From Callorhinus ursinus (taxonomy: Eukaryota > Chordata > Mammalia > Carnivora > Otariidae): DNA of 64,000 nt. The notes under the pieces are model-generated. The model was not told the DNA's origin. It saw nothing but the letters and a program-made list of their open reading frames with translations, and did no database searches. Positions 1 through 11,897 of this stretch are shown here, in pieces. Both the position numbers and the translations under genes were made by a program. The stretch spans positions 5,259,775-5,323,774 of the forward strand of contig NW_020313057.1 in the NCBI RefSeq assembly GCF_003265705.1, written 5' to 3'. Within the stretch, counting starts at the first letter, position 1. Each line of letters starts with the position of its first letter.

Positions 1-47
1 CTCCCCGCCGCGCGCTCCCCGCCGCGCGCTCCCCGCCGCGCGCTCCC
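1..47. repeat. 14-bp GC-rich tandem repeat, 3 copies
   Basis: The unit CTCCCCGCCGCGCG is repeated three times head to tail from base 1 and is followed by a partial copy (CTCCC). A related GCGCGCTCCCCGCCG stretch recurs near 145-158. Each unit carries four CpGs, so copy number affects CpG density. The array may continue to the left of the window. Confidence 0.9.
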
Positions 48-400
48 ACGCCTGCCCGGAGCTCGCACCGCCGACGCGCGCTCCACCCCCACCCTCCCGC
101 CCACACGCCGCGCGCCCGCTTCTGCGCGCTGCACCGCCCTGCCGCGCGCTCCCCGCCGGGGCTCAGCCCCCCAAAACACACAGCGCGCCGGCTGGGCATT
201 TAAAGGGACAGCCGCCGCCTCCCCCCACAGCACGCCGCTGCTGCCCGGAGTCCGCCTCTCGAGGGGCGGGTGGGGGTCCTCGGTCTCCGCGCGAGGTCTG
301 AACTGGGGACCCATCGCGCCCTCTCCGAGTTACACCCGCCGCGAAGAGCAATAGGGGTCTGCGTCTGGAGCTCCGAAGGAGACTTGTTCCCCCCCCCCCC
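1..400. promoter_or_regulatory. CpG-island edge, candidate promoter of the left-hand neighbouring gene
   Basis: The first 165 bases hold about 34 CpG dinucleotides, far above the depleted background of the rest of the window, and the block stays GC-rich to about base 345. Such blocks usually mark promoters of mammalian genes. The island is cut by the window edge. In human, ECHDC3 is followed on the same strand by PROSER2 several tens of kilobases downstream. ECHDC3 is on the minus strand here, so a PROSER2 first exon on the minus strand would be expected near the left edge. No coding exon or convincing splice donor is visible, so the gene assignment is inference from remembered synteny. Confidence 0.6.
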
Positions 401-401
401 G
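388..401. repeat. poly-C tract
   Basis: A run of about ten C residues at the right flank of the CpG island. It is a simple homopolymer, prone to length errors in assembly. Confidence 0.75.
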
Positions 402-434
402 CATCGTCGTCAGCTTTGAGAGGTTATGTTATAT

Positions 435-590
435 TTAGTGATAATAACTCCCAAGTATAGAATTTTTATTACCTTCGGAAAAGGCATTGAATGTACCCAT
501 TATTTCACGTAACCCTTGGAACAAGCCTCTGATTCTGTGCCCCGTTTTACACCGAGGGAAAACTGTGGTTCAGAGAGGCGACGAACGTCC
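435..590 (+). repeat. MIR-like SINE fragment
   Basis: The stretch around 535-575 (CCCCGTTTTACA, then AACTGTGGTTCAGAGAGG) resembles the MIR core that reads 'CCCCATTTTACAGATGAGGAAACTGAGGCTCAGAGAGG'-like in the family. It is highly diverged, and the boundaries are approximate. Confidence 0.5.
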
Positions 591-2445
591 TCCCGGAGCT
601 TCTGACCCCATTGCTGGGTGCTATTTTCTTCTCTTCTTCATCGCCGCGGAAATGCCGACTGAGGTTAACAGCTGGTTGTGGAAGGTTCTCCTCAAGTCGT
701 TGAGAGCTAATGGGACCAGTGTTTCCACCGGGCGGCACAGCTCCAGAAGGAGGCAGAAAGCAAGAGTTACGGGGCTTTATTAATTGTAGGGTTTGTTGGG
801 GACTCCGCTGGCAGATATTACAAAACCTATATTCCAAAATGCTGTGTGTGGTGTATCCCCATTGTACAGAAAACTGAGGAAGGAAGTGGTTGGCGGCAGG
901 GCAGGGCTGAGTCACGGGCGGCGCTCAGGGCTGAGCCCCAATACCTTAGTCCTTAGCTCATTTCTTTGCCCTCCCCAGGAAGACACACCTGATTAAAGGA
1001 GAGAGACCATTTTTCACTAATAACACACTGGCCTCATCTAACTCCCTGCATCTTTAATTAATGTTTACAAAGCACTTTAATCTACCCAACATGCTAGTTA
1101 ATTAGGTAAGTACTATTACCCCCCTCTTTCTGAACCAAATCCAGGAGAGAATCAATATTATCAGTCCTTAATCCCTGATGAATAATGGGCCTAAGCTTTC
1201 TGCTGTTTATGGGGTTTTTTTTCCAAATTGTGTCCCATATTGTGTTAAATACTAATTCAATATTTAGCATGAAAGGGCTTACTAAAAGTCAGAGACTATT
1301 AAACACCCGCGGGTGAGAGGTAAAATAGACAAGGATTTCAGATAAAGAAAAAGACATTTTGTCAAGTGCTTCCCAGAATTTTTTTTTCTTTTTATTATTG
1401 TGCTATTTGCTTGGTTGGGTTTTCATGATGTATAAACATATGTTTGGCTTAATCTTTAAAGTTTACTTAAAATTTCTGATTTACACATTATCTTTTGTGT
1501 AAAAATTAAATTTTACTCGGTATCTTTTCTTACCGGTGAAGAAGAGATAAGAAGAAATTGAAGGCTGGTGGGATTGGGAAGGAAGAAGGAGAAAAGAAAA
1601 GGCAAAAAAACAATCCAAAAAAATCCCAAACACCACCACCACCACCAAAAAAACAGAACGAACAGGGAATTAAGTGAGACAGGTTTCATCCGGGTGGCTG
1701 CGGGGCCATGAGGCAGCCCCTGGCTAGCACACCCCAGAGCTTTGTGGGAATTACAAACAGGTGGACCTTCCTCTGGGCTGGGGCGCACCTAGCCAGGGCC
1801 CCACAGTGACTACGCGAGCACAGGCTGGCTTCCGGTCCCCACTGCACCCCTGTCGAGGGACCTTTGTGCCACCGAATAACACAAAGGGACCAAAACAACA
1901 GGACGGGAAGAAAACAAGAAATGGCTTAGAGGGGTAATTGAAAAATAGTTATTCATGAAAGTACTTACATGACGTCAAGGGAGAAAAAAAGAACAAAGAA
2001 ACATCTGGAGGGTCTTTGTATCTACCATTGTTTTTCCTTTAAAACCCATGGAATTTACAAAATTTTACTTTATATTCACTTGAGTTTTTAATCAATGTCT
2101 TCCGAGGCTGCTCTTTGTCAAGAAAATCCTGGAAACACGTGACCCCCAAGTATGAGACAAATAATATCATGAACTTTGTGTAAATTAAAAATAAACTAAA
2201 AAAATTTAAGCTAAACGTAGGTGTATGTTTTATAAAAATAATTGCTGTAGATCATTGGCTTGAGAAACAGCAATATCTGTTTTGGCCACTAGAGGAGGCA
2301 CACAGGAAAGAAGAAGGGTTAGTAATTTTCATGTTTCCTTTACTAAAAATTATAACATTGTAGGGCTGAAAGAGATGTCAAAAGAAATGATTTTATTTTA
2401 TGTCTCTTCCACTCAGATGTGTGATTTTGAGCTGTTTATCCTTTT
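591..2445. other. intergenic, no gene seen
   Basis: Mostly AT-rich diverged sequence. A weak MIR-like patch lies near 1045-1135 (AAAGCACTTTAAT, then GGTAAGTACTATTA). A (CCA)n-like patch lies near 1633-1648. The short open frames near 1513-1898 are low-complexity or overlap on the same strand, and none looks like a known protein. A CRE palindrome inside this stretch is listed separately. Confidence 0.6.
1970..1977. promoter_or_regulatory. perfect CRE palindrome TGACGTCA
   Basis: The 8-mer TGACGTCA is the full consensus binding site of CREB/ATF factors. It stands alone in AT-rich intergenic DNA about 1.6 kb from the left-edge CpG island. A single 8-mer has low specificity, so it is a candidate only. 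Confidence 0.3.
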
Positions 2446-2453
2446 TCAGACTC

Positions 2454-2646
2454 TTTTTTTTTTAAGATTTTATTTATTTATTTATTTGAGAGAGAGAGAA
2501 TGAGAACATGAGAGGGGGGAGGGTCAGAGGGAGAAGCAGACTCCCCGCCGAGCAGGGAGCCCGACGCGGGACTCGATCCCGGGACTCCAGGATCACGACC
2601 TGAGCCGAAGGCAGTCACTTAACCAACTGAGCCACCCAGGTGCACC
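2454..2646 (-). mobile_element. CAN-SINE (tRNA-Lys-derived)
   Basis: In reverse orientation: a poly-T and TTTATTT-repeat tail, a GA-rich body, then the reversed head ending CTGAGCCACCCAGGTG. TSD TCAGACTC is at 2446-2453 and again at 2647-2654. Confidence 0.95.
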
Positions 2647-2654
2647 TCAGACTC

Positions 2655-2990
2655 AGTTCCTCATCTGTACAATGAGGCTACCAACATCTACCCTGGGAAG
2701 CTAAAACAAAATTATTTTAACGTTTATCTGGATAAATGGCAGTTGAGAAGAGTTAAGAAAATTGTGAAATTGGAGAAAAATATGTCAAATTGCACTGTTT
2801 TTAATTGAAACATAGTATAAGACTATAATAATTTAAAAATATCATGATAGAATAGTAACAGATATTGAGTGATAGAGATAATAGAATGGAATCGATAATC
2901 CAGAAAAAGATAGTATTGACATAGTGTAGACTTTAAGATGTGTTGAGAGTGTTCTAAAATAAGTGAAAAAGGGACGGATTCTCAATAAAT
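2655..2990. other. intergenic, nothing recognised
   Basis: AT-rich sequence with no open frame of interest. It may be a further diverged part of the L1M remnant that follows. Confidence 0.5.
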
Positions 2991-4060
2991 AGGCTTGAGA
3001 AAACAGTAATTTGAAAAAATACTCAATGTAAAGTCCTTACCTTTCACTATGTGCTAAAACAAATTTCAGATACATTAAAGATTTTTAAAACTAGGAGAAA
3101 ATTTAGGGAAATATTTATGGGACATCAAGATGAGGGAAGAAAAGAAATGGAAAAATCATAGATGAAAAGACCATTAGACTCGATTACATAAAAATTTTAA
3201 ATCCTGACAACTAAAAATATTGTGAACAAAATTTGAAAAGGAAAAAAGACTCTATAGAACTGTGCATAACAAATCTGACAGTTAATTTTATCCTCAATAC
3301 AACACCCATAGTTGATAAGAAAACTTTGATAACTCAATGGGAAAATTACCTCAAAAAAATGGTTAGTAATTAGCTCTTTCCCTGTGTGTGTTATATATTA
3401 AAGTGTCTGAACTACCTAGTAATTGAAAAAGTAAAAATTTAAAATAATGCCTAATATGCCTATTAGAGAATATTTTCTTAAATTCTAATATTCAATACTG
3501 ACAGGAATGCAATGAAATGGGAAATTTTATGTACTACCAGTGGGAGCATAAATTGACAAAACTTTACTGGAAAGCAATTTTATAAAAATATTTCCCAGCT
3601 TTAAAAATGTTTATAAACTTTGATCCTGTAATTCCGTATCTGAGGATTCTATAGAAATAGAAACGAGCACAAAGATTTGCCATGAAGATATATACTAATC
3701 TCCTTTTTAAAATGTCAGAAAATTAGAAACAACCAAAACATCCAAAATTAGGAAGAAATAAACTATCATGCAGCTTTTTGAAATGAGGAATTTTTAATGG
3801 CCACAAGAGAATATCTAAATATATGGTTAAGGGAGGAAAAGGAACATTACAAAATTGTATATAAATTATTATTTCATGAAATATATTTCCACATACATGG
3901 AAAATGCATGTATGTATGGAAAAATTAGAAGGAAATCTGTTGAATTGATGGCCATTAATGTTTCTGGCTCTGATTATGTGATTTTTTTTTTTGGTACTGT
4001 ATATGTTCCAAATTTTCTGTTGTGACTCTATATTACTTTATACATCAACAAAAACTAGTA
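2990..4060 (+). mobile_element. ancient LINE-1 (L1M-type) 3' portion
   Basis: Several patches match the remembered end of old mammalian L1 ORF2 and its 3' UTR in sense orientation. Examples are the 'actaccagtgggagcataaa' stretch near 3531, the isolated 'gatcctgtaattccgtatct' stretch near 3622, and 'gaaacaaccaaaacatccaaa' near 3727. Stops are frequent and no open frame survives. Boundaries are approximate. Confidence 0.6.
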
Positions 4061-6395
4061 AATATTATATTTCTTTATGAGACAGTAAATGCCTATGTGC
4101 ATAGCATTGAGCCTGGCTTCTATCAAACATTCAATAAATATTTGATAGACAACAGGAAGAAAAGAAAGACATTGATGCACTTCAAGGATGATTTCCTAGT
4201 GAAGTTTCTCAATTAAAAAAATAATTAAAAAAATAAGAAATAATTATTCTACTTCTGCAGATGAAAATTTATGACCTGGAGGTCTTTTTGGTGACACATT
4301 TAGAGGAAGGCTAGAAAAAATGTAGTGGAAATGGTTTCGTACTTCCCGAAAGCAAGTAGTTGATGTCTGTATTCCAAGGCAGTATTTTGAAGGAGAAACG
4401 TGTGGAAGAAACAATTATGGAAGAAAACAGTAAACAAGTTACTCCTACGATTTAATGGTAAGCATTCTGAAAGACAAGCAAATCTCTAGAAGATCCCTGG
4501 TGAACAGCAGTGCTGCTCAGGCAAGCGTTAGGACCTGCCCATGAATGAGGTCTAAGCAGGGAAAGAGGATGTATGCCGCCCATTCATCCTTCATCCGAAA
4601 ATTCCTTGCGGTCCCTTCCGTGGCAAGTGCACAGTGGTAAGGCCTAGGAAATATAACAGTGAAGGGCATAGATAAACCCCCTGCCTACAAGGAATTTATA
4701 GTCTAGGAGGGCTTGGAGAGACACAGACAAGACTCAGGTGATAAAATGGTTAATCACTAACAGTCTGTTAATCCACAGGTGATTCTGTAAATAAAAACAA
4801 TAGTGAGCTGAACTCATTTCCCCCCCAGAGATAAGCCTGAGGCATAATTGGTGGTTAAAATTTGACTGAGGACAGCTCGTTTTGCTGCTGCTGATCTGTG
4901 CCCGGCTCGTTTTCAGTTTACAGGTGGAGGACGCAAAGCCGACGGGGTTTGGAAATGGCTTGAGTCTGAGGAGACTGGGGGAAGGGCAGTTGCTGAGGGA
5001 AGGACTTTTCAAGGAGAGTCTTAGGAGGTCTCCAGTGCAGGCTGTCTGGTAACCCTCACCCTCCTCCCACCAAACCTTCACTAACTCCCTGCTTCCTCCT
5101 GAGTGCTTTTGGTGTCAGTAGATTTGAATACGGGCCGACACCAGCCTCAGGTGAGTGTCAGGTAAGAGCAGGACTTAGCGAGACTCAGTCCAGTTTGTGT
5201 CCAGACAGAGCAGGTACCACCTTTGGAAGGACAGATGAGTATGGTGGGTGGAGTACTGTGTAGGTGGATTTTGTTCCCTGTCAGCTACGCTGAACTTTCG
5301 CAAGCCCATTTCTGGTCAAATATTTCATTATACCAGATTTCTAAGTTTGAGGGCTGGACATCTTAAAATACAATTCCACTGTGACTCAAGTAGAACTTCC
5401 TCCTTGATCTGACCCTGAACTTGAGGATGTGAATTCCCTGAATTGTGAGAGAGCTCTTTCCTAGTGTTGCAGTCAGGGTGAAGATGAAGGAATCACCCAC
5501 CAGGATATGTGACCACTTAGTGGGGCTGCAGAGTCCTGGTCTGGCCACCAGCTTTACAGACCTGGGCATTTTCAGGCTCTCAGGCACTGCGTCCCCATTG
5601 TGTTTCCAAGTTGCAGTATTGGTGAAGGGAGAGTGGGGGAGGATGGGGGAAACCTTACCTGCCACCCTTTGATAAGCTTAAAATATTTTATTTCAATTTC
5701 CAGATTTTTGAATAGGATTAAAAACAAAAAAACAAAAACTCTTCCTATGGAGAATCACAACAGGAAAAGAAAAGGGAAATCGTACTACATGCTACCATTC
5801 ACCGTGAGTAATGAAATGTTGTGGGATGTGTTTCCTGTTGTCCTCAAATTGCCACTGAGGGGTAACAGTACTCACCACCTCCTGCATTCCAAATTCAAGA
5901 CATCCCCAGGAATTAACCAAGAATGATCTCCTCAGGATTTACTGACAGTCAACAAATCCAAACTGGCCCCACCACCAACACCCCCACTTCCGAACTAAGA
6001 AGAGGCTTGAGGGTCCTAAGCTTTGTGGGGGTGCAGTTAGTATTCATGGTGGGAGGCTGTTCTCTGCCCTCTGTCGGGGAGGGGAGGGGAGATATATTCC
6101 TTTTGTATCCACCCAAGGTAATCTTTCTTCTAATTATCTCCAAGTCAACTAATTAGGGACTTCACATCTGTAGAATCCCTTTTGCCACATAATGTAATGT
6201 AATCACAGTGGTGACTTCCCATCATGTTCACGGGTTCCACTGATTCTTAAGGGAAGAGGATTATACAAGGATGGGACACCAGGAAGCTGCAGTCTTGCGG
6301 GGGCATCTTAGAATTCTGCCTCGTACAAAGGAGAAGGGGTTCCTCTAATTCCCACAGCCAAGCATGGGGGAGAGTCCTAAGACAATCACTCATAA
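4061..6395. other. intergenic; one L2-like fragment, otherwise nothing recognised
   Basis: About 4580-4735 resembles L2 3' sequence in reverse (CATTCATCC, then ACAGTGAAGGGCATAGATAAACCCCCTGCCTACAAGGAATTTATAGT). A weak L2-like 3' end lies near 4095-4140 (CATTCAATAAATATTTG). The open frames near 5363-5926 overlap each other on both strands and resemble no known protein. Confidence 0.5.
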
Positions 6396-6408
6396 AGATT
6401 GGAGTTCA

Positions 6409-6578
6409 AGGGGCGCCTGGGTGGCTCAATCAGTAAAGCTTCTAACTCCTGGGTTCAGCTCAGGTCATGATCTCAGGGTCATGAGACTGAGCCCCCCGTC
6501 GGGCTCCACACTGAGCATGGAGCCTGCTTAAGATTCTCTCTCTCTCTCTGTCTCTCAAAAAAAAAAAAAAAAAAAAAA
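6409..6578 (+). mobile_element. CAN-SINE with 13-bp TSD
   Basis: The head GGGCGCCTGGGTGGCTCA starts near 6410, and the element ends in (CT)n and a 22-base A tail. TSD AGATTGGAGTTCA is at 6396-6408 and 6579-6591. The body is shorter than in the commonest copies here and has the 'GATTCTCTCTCTCT' ending of an older CAN-SINE subtype. Confidence 0.95.
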
Positions 6579-6591
6579 AGATTGGAGTTCA

Positions 6592-7025
6592 GCAAGATGG
6601 GGATATGGACTCTTGCTAAGGTGTACACCCCACATTACCCTCAGGCCACAAGGAGCTGAGTGGGGAAAGGTCGTAGCAAGCATTTGAGGAGCATGGCACA
6701 GGATCTCTTTCCCGCTGAGATTTGGACACAGACTTGGAAGACTTGTGCCCGCTTCCAGGTGGGAGATTTCACAGGAGGGGTCACTGTACTGGGGTTTGAA
6801 GGACTGGGAAGCACAGTGAGCCTGGAAGTAAGATGGGGCAGCTCCACCCACCCCAGATCTCCAAGACCCTCAAACTGTATGGAAGGGGACCTTTCAGTTT
6901 CTGGGGCTCTACTTGAAGGAACGCAGAAATAATCTGAGAGGCAGACACGGGGTAAGCTGCCTGCCAGGGCGCCAATGAGCCAGGCAACTGAGTTTGAGAT
7001 GGAAGTTTTTAAGTGCCTAGGACTA
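6592..7025. other. intergenic, no gene seen
   Basis: Moderately GC-rich unique-looking sequence. Overlapping open frames of 68-98 codons occur on both strands and none resembles a known protein family. Confidence 0.5.
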
Positions 7026-7765
7026 AATTTTTTTATTGTGGTAAAATATACATAACATAAAATTTATCATTTTATTTTTAAATTGGTATCACTTAAATCA
7101 TTGTTAAAAGTACAATGTATCGGCATTAAGTACATTCCCAGTGTTGTACAACCATCACCACTATCCATCTCCAGGACCTTTTCATCTTCCCAAGCTGAAA
7201 CTTTATCCCCATTAAACACTAACTCCCTATTCTGCCCTCTCCCAGCCTCTGGCAACCACCATCCTTTCTGTCTCTATAAATTTGTCTGGTCTGGGTACTT
7301 CATATGCATGGAATCATACAACATTTGTCTTTTTTGTCTGGCTTCTTTCACTTAGAGTAAGTTTTCAATTTCATTCATGTTGAAACATATATTAGAAATT
7401 CCTTCCTTCTTAAGGCTGAATAATATTCCATTGTATGGATAGACCACATTTTGTTTATTTGTTCATCTGTCTATAGACACTTGTGTTGCTTCCACCTTTG
7501 GGCTATTGTGAATAAGGCTGCAGTGATCACGGGTGCACAAGTATCTGTTCAAACATCTGCTTTGAATGGTTTTGTGTGTTCACCCAGAAGTGGAATTGCT
7601 GAATCATAAAGTGATTCTATGTTTGACGTTTTAAGGAACCACCATATTGCTTTCCACAGGGGCTGCGCCATGGTACATTCCCACCAGCCGTGTGTATGAG
7701 AGTTCCAGTTTCTTCACATCCTCACCAGCCCTTGTTGTTTTATGTTTGTTGTTGTTTGTAATAAT
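7026..7765 (-). mobile_element. LINE-1 (L1M) 3' end, about 740 bp
   Basis: Read on the minus strand, this ends in the classic L1M 3' terminus: ATGTTATGTATATTTTACCACAATAA at 7028-7053. It runs back through the familiar 'gcaaccaccatcc' and 'ttccattgtatggatagacc' stretches (given here as on the plus strand, near 7250 and 7425). It is a 5'-truncated old copy. Intact coding is absent. Confidence 0.85.
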
Positions 7766-8024
7766 TAGAACTGAATGTTAAAAACAAAAATGAGGCTGGT
7801 TTAATAACTAAAACTGTTAGGGAGGTTATTAAACCAGCCAGTCTGATCCCTGATGTACTGCTGATCTGTGGGGAATGGGAATTTCACAGAGAACAGTTGG
7901 GGGCAGATACTGACAGCAATAAAATTGATTCACGCTTATGCCCCAACACATTGAGACTCCTGAATAAACCAGTCATAGGAACAAAGAAATAGGTGAAAAA
8001 TATCTCCCCCACCTTGGCTTTTTT
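7766..8024. other. intergenic, nothing recognised
   Basis: Unique-looking sequence that ends in the left target-site copy of the following SINE. Confidence 0.5.
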
Positions 8025-8240
8025 AAATTTTTTATTTTTATTTTTTTTTAATTAATTAATTTATTTTTTTAGTTGACAGAGAGAGACACAGCGAGAGAGG
8101 GAACACAAGCAGGGGGAGTGGGAGAGGGAGAAGCAGGCTTCCCGCGGAGCAGGGAGCCCGATGCGGGGCTCGATCCCAGGGTCCCAGGATCATGACCTGA
8201 GCTGAAGGCAGATGCTTAACAACTGAGCTACCCAGGCGCC
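8025..8240 (-). mobile_element. CAN-SINE
   Basis: Reverse orientation: an AT-rich tail, a GAGAGAGACACAGCGAGAGAGG body and the reversed head ending CTGAGCTACCCAGGCGCC. TSD CCTTGGCTTTTTT is at 8012-8024 and 8241-8253. Confidence 0.95.
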
Positions 8241-8253
8241 CCTTGGCTTTTTT

Positions 8254-9555
8254 TTTTTTTTAAATACGTACTAACTTTGAAAATGATTCACATAAGAATG
8301 TAACAGGATACACATATGTGTGGCCTTCATCATTTCATGTCCCACTCATTTCTTAAACCTTTACCATCTGGGTTCTAATCCCACAACTATTCCTAAGCTG
8401 TGTTCTCTTGGTTCCCACCCTGGCTTTCAATATCTGACAGTTGGGATCATCCATTAAATCGAAGTATTTTTCCCAAAGTTGAGTCATCAGCAGAGTCCAC
8501 ACTGCTTTCCTTGGGCAAAGATATTCATCAGCCTGACCTCACATATTACTTCTATAGCGATGACCTGAAAAACCTCCCCCTCTGGGCATTATTTGTTCCA
8601 CTTAACAAGCTGAGTGTCTACTCTGGTTTCATTTGGGAACCTTGTTTTAAATTGTGTGCCAAGCATCTCATTCATTAAATTCATTCACCATCCATCACCC
8701 TATCTTGGTTGTGAAAGGCCAACCTCCTGCCTTAGACTGCTTGAGATGGGAGAAGTATAGATGCACACACACAGCTAAATCATTCTGCATGATATGAAAA
8801 AAGGAGTAATCCACTGGCATCTCAAGGAAATCAGGATCCTAAAGGAGGAAATGGAAGGGTTAAGAGGGGTGGGAAGCAGGGAGAGCTAGCTAACGACATG
8901 ATGGAAGACCAGGGCCTGTGGAGAGACACAGACATAGAACGTTCTGTATGTGGGAATGATGGGACTTTGGGAGAGCAATGTCTGACAGTGAAGTTTGACG
9001 TGTTTGCTAATTGTGTGGCATTCCCTCTGCTACCCCCAAACCTCCTAACATCAGTGGTTCTTTGGGGGGAATGAAAAGGGTCATAGCTCATGATTTTCAG
9101 GAAAGCAAAGAGAAGTAAAATGGAGCTGGGTGTAATGATTTGGATTCAGAGGTCAGCAGAGATGTGGGTAAGAAAGCAAAGCCCCATGCCATTGAATATG
9201 TTTAGAGAAATAGAGGAAGGTATTCTAGACTCTGCCATTATGGCAACCTAAGTCATTAATTTTGATATTAAGTAAAACAGTGACCTTAAGAAATGGGAGG
9301 CCATGGAGATTCTTGGATTATATAATGTTCACAAACAGGATGTCGCCCTGTGGCATCAGGTGCCTATTCTTCATAGAGGCTCGAGCACGCATGGGACCAG
9401 CTCTGTGTGTTGCTCTAGCTGCCCTCACCTCTTAGCTTCCTTCTTGGGCTGCTAATCTTCTCTCTTGGACCTAATCTTCTTTCTGAAGCTCTTTATTAAA
9501 AGTCCTGGAGACCCTCTTTCTCACATTCCAGGGGCATAAGTAATAATGTTGCTGT
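8254..9555. other. intergenic, no gene seen
   Basis: Unique-looking sequence. Open frames of 86-92 codons at 8400-8678 (+) and 8831-9091 (-) have no recognisable domain. Confidence 0.5.
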
Positions 9556-9735
9556 ATATCTTAATATCATATTTCATAGTTTACAGAACTCATTCACACA
9601 CGTTTAATTCTCATAACGGTCTTAGAAGGTATCAGTCTTCCCATTTTACAGATAAGGAACCTGAGGCTCAACAGGGTTCCGTGGCTTGCTCAAACTCCCT
9701 CACGTAGTAAGTGTCCCAGTGAGAATTCTGTTGCA
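9556..9735 (+). repeat. MIR SINE remnant
   Basis: Contains CCCATTTTACAGATAAGGAACCTGAGGCTCAACAGGG at 9639-9675, preceded by 'TTTAATTCTCATAACGGTCTTAGAAGGTA', both matching the MIR core. It is diverged, as expected of this old family. Confidence 0.8.
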
Positions 9736-10164
9736 CTCTGCTTTTCATGGGAGCTGCCTTTGTGAGTTCTTCCCAAAAGGAAGAGTGGTCCTGGTGGATG
9801 TATTTTCTCTCTATAAATCCAGTTGAGGGATTTGTGCTCCTGCTGCTGACTATTTTCAAGGTTTCAAATTAGTATTGGGGAAAAGTGTGACCTTTATGAG
9901 AGTTTAAGGAATAGTAATAAGCATCAGAAATTGGGAAATCTTACCTTATTCAATATTCATCTGAGTGGAGTCAGCTGAGGAGGTACTAAGAGGGACAACA
10001 AAAAACAGAAGCTACATTTCCCAGCTAAAGAAAGGGTGAGAACTGCATAAAAATCCACTAAGATTTTGATGGAAAGATTCCAGCATTTTCCTTAAGGATT
10101 CCATAAAGAATTGCTCAATGCCAAATACAAAGTACCATTACATAATTATGAAAAGATTCTTTGC

Positions 10165-10352
10165 GGGGCTCCTGGGTGGCTCAGTTGTTAAGTGTCTGCC
10201 TTCAGCTCGGGTCGTGATCCCAGGGTCCTGGGATCGAGGCGCGCTTCGGGCTCCCTGCTCTGCGGGAAGCCTGCTTCTCCCTCTCCCACTCCCTCTGCTG
10301 TGTTCCCTCTCTCACCGTCTCTCTCTCTGTCAGATAAAAAACAAAATCTTAA

Positions 10353-10387
<35 letters not shown>

Positions 10388-10390
10388 AAG
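10165..10390 (+). mobile_element. CAN-SINE with (AT)n tail
   Basis: The head GGGCTCCTGGGTGGCTCAGT is followed by the tRNA-related and CT-rich parts and an AAAATCTT tail that has become an (AT)n microsatellite. TSD AAAAGATTCTTTGC is at 10151-10164 and 10391-10404. Confidence 0.95.
10351..10386. repeat. (AT)n microsatellite with one G interruption
   Basis: About 35 bases of alternating A and T inside the SINE tail, broken once by TGTA. Probably polymorphic in length. Confidence 0.9.
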
Positions 10391-10404
10391 AAAAGATTCT
10401 TTGC

Positions 10405-11686
10405 TTCCATATATCAAGTAAATCTAAAGCAGAATAATTCCATGAGTAAAGCTAACATAAGGAAAGCATCATGTCTTCCCACCTGAAGCCCTGCATTCAA
10501 GCAAAACCCCAGAAGCTGCAAAGAGATAATGCTACAGGATTCATGTTGCATAGACTTCATCATCTTGCCCAACTTCACATGTTGCTTCAGTTTTACATGG
10601 AAGCCCTTAGCCAGACTGGCAGGGGTGACAAAAAGAGAGTGCAGGTGATGAGGAGAAGATCTGGCTAGAGAACAGAGTTCGCTTCTGTCTCTGGCTCTCC
10701 CAGGAAGAATAGATGGACCATCCTTGCAAAACTTGTATTATGGTGGGAGAATAATTGTTCTCAATGGGGTATTTAAATATGACCATTTCCAAGCAACATT
10801 TTGAGGATCGAAGGGCTAATAGATATATAGCAGTTCTCCCCTCTCCTTTATGTGCACTCAAGGTGGTCCAAAAGCAGATGATCCACCTTCTGACCATAGG
10901 TCAGCTAGTAGCCTCATGCTGTGTCACAATGCCTACATCATTCACCTACTTCATCGCATCACGGAGGCATTTTATCATCTCGCTCCATCACAAGAAGAAG
11001 GCTGAGTACAGCACAGAAGATATTTTGCGAGAGAGAGAGGGATCACATTAACAGAACTTTTATCACAGCATGTCATTGTAATTGTTCCATTTAATTATTA
11101 GTTGTTGTTGTTAATCTCTTGCCTGCCTAATTTATAAATTAAACTCTATCACAGTTGTGGGCAAGAGGACAAAGGAGGAAAACGGAAAAAACATAGTATA
11201 TATAGGGTTTGGTACTACCCCTGATTTCAGGCATCCATTGGGGGGTCTTGCAACATGTTCCTATGGATAAGGGGACCCTCCTGTACACACAACTCCACAA
11301 TAGGTTTGAGTTTTGTCTTTCATCAGCTCATTTCCCAAATTTACTAGAAAGAGCAAAATTAAGTCATTTAATTTTCATTGACTTTCTCTTCCCTTTCCTC
11401 TCCTGGGAAGAGGCGCTTATGAGCTCCGAAGAGAAACAGGCCTGGTTAGATTCATAGATTGAATAGTTTAAGCAATTAAGATCTGACTCCAGAGCTAAAT
11501 AGGATATACTAGTAAGGAAGGAGTCATCTAATTTAATAAGTGGGATGACGTGATAAAGAATAAGCCATTTTAACTTCTACTCTGTTAAAAAAAAATTGTG
11601 TCAAGAAATTCCAAATATTTGAAACATTTCTAGGAGGGCCAAATAATTTTTCATTTCATAAGTGCATTTACTAAAAGGTTTCTTGA
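10405..11686. other. intergenic, no gene seen
   Basis: Unique-looking sequence. The overlapping frames of 65-98 codons between 10471 and 11457 lie on both strands and resemble no known protein. Confidence 0.5.
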
Positions 11687-11897
11687 GGGGCGCCTGGGTG
11701 GCTCAGTCCATTAAGACTCCCACTCTTAGTTTTGGCTCAGGTCATGATGTCAGGGTCCTGGGATTGAGCCTCATGTCGGGCTCCGTGCTCAGCAGGGAGT
11801 CTGCTTCCACTCTCTCTCTCCCTCTGCCCCTCCCCCTGCTCATGTGCCCTCTCTTTCTCTCTTTCTCTGATAAATAAGTAAATTCTTAAAAAAAAAT
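11687..11897 (+). mobile_element. CAN-SINE
   Basis: The head GGGGCGCCTGGGTGGCTCAGT begins at 11687. A CT-rich body and a GATAAATAAGTAAATTCTTAAAAAAAAA tail follow. No clear TSD was found by eye. Confidence 0.9.

Noticed and set aside
10118..10486. Recurrent peptide WLSWLSDCLRLRS / GGSVVKRLPSAQV in frames at many loci
   Set aside because: These are translations of the CAN-SINE head in different frames, not a protein family.
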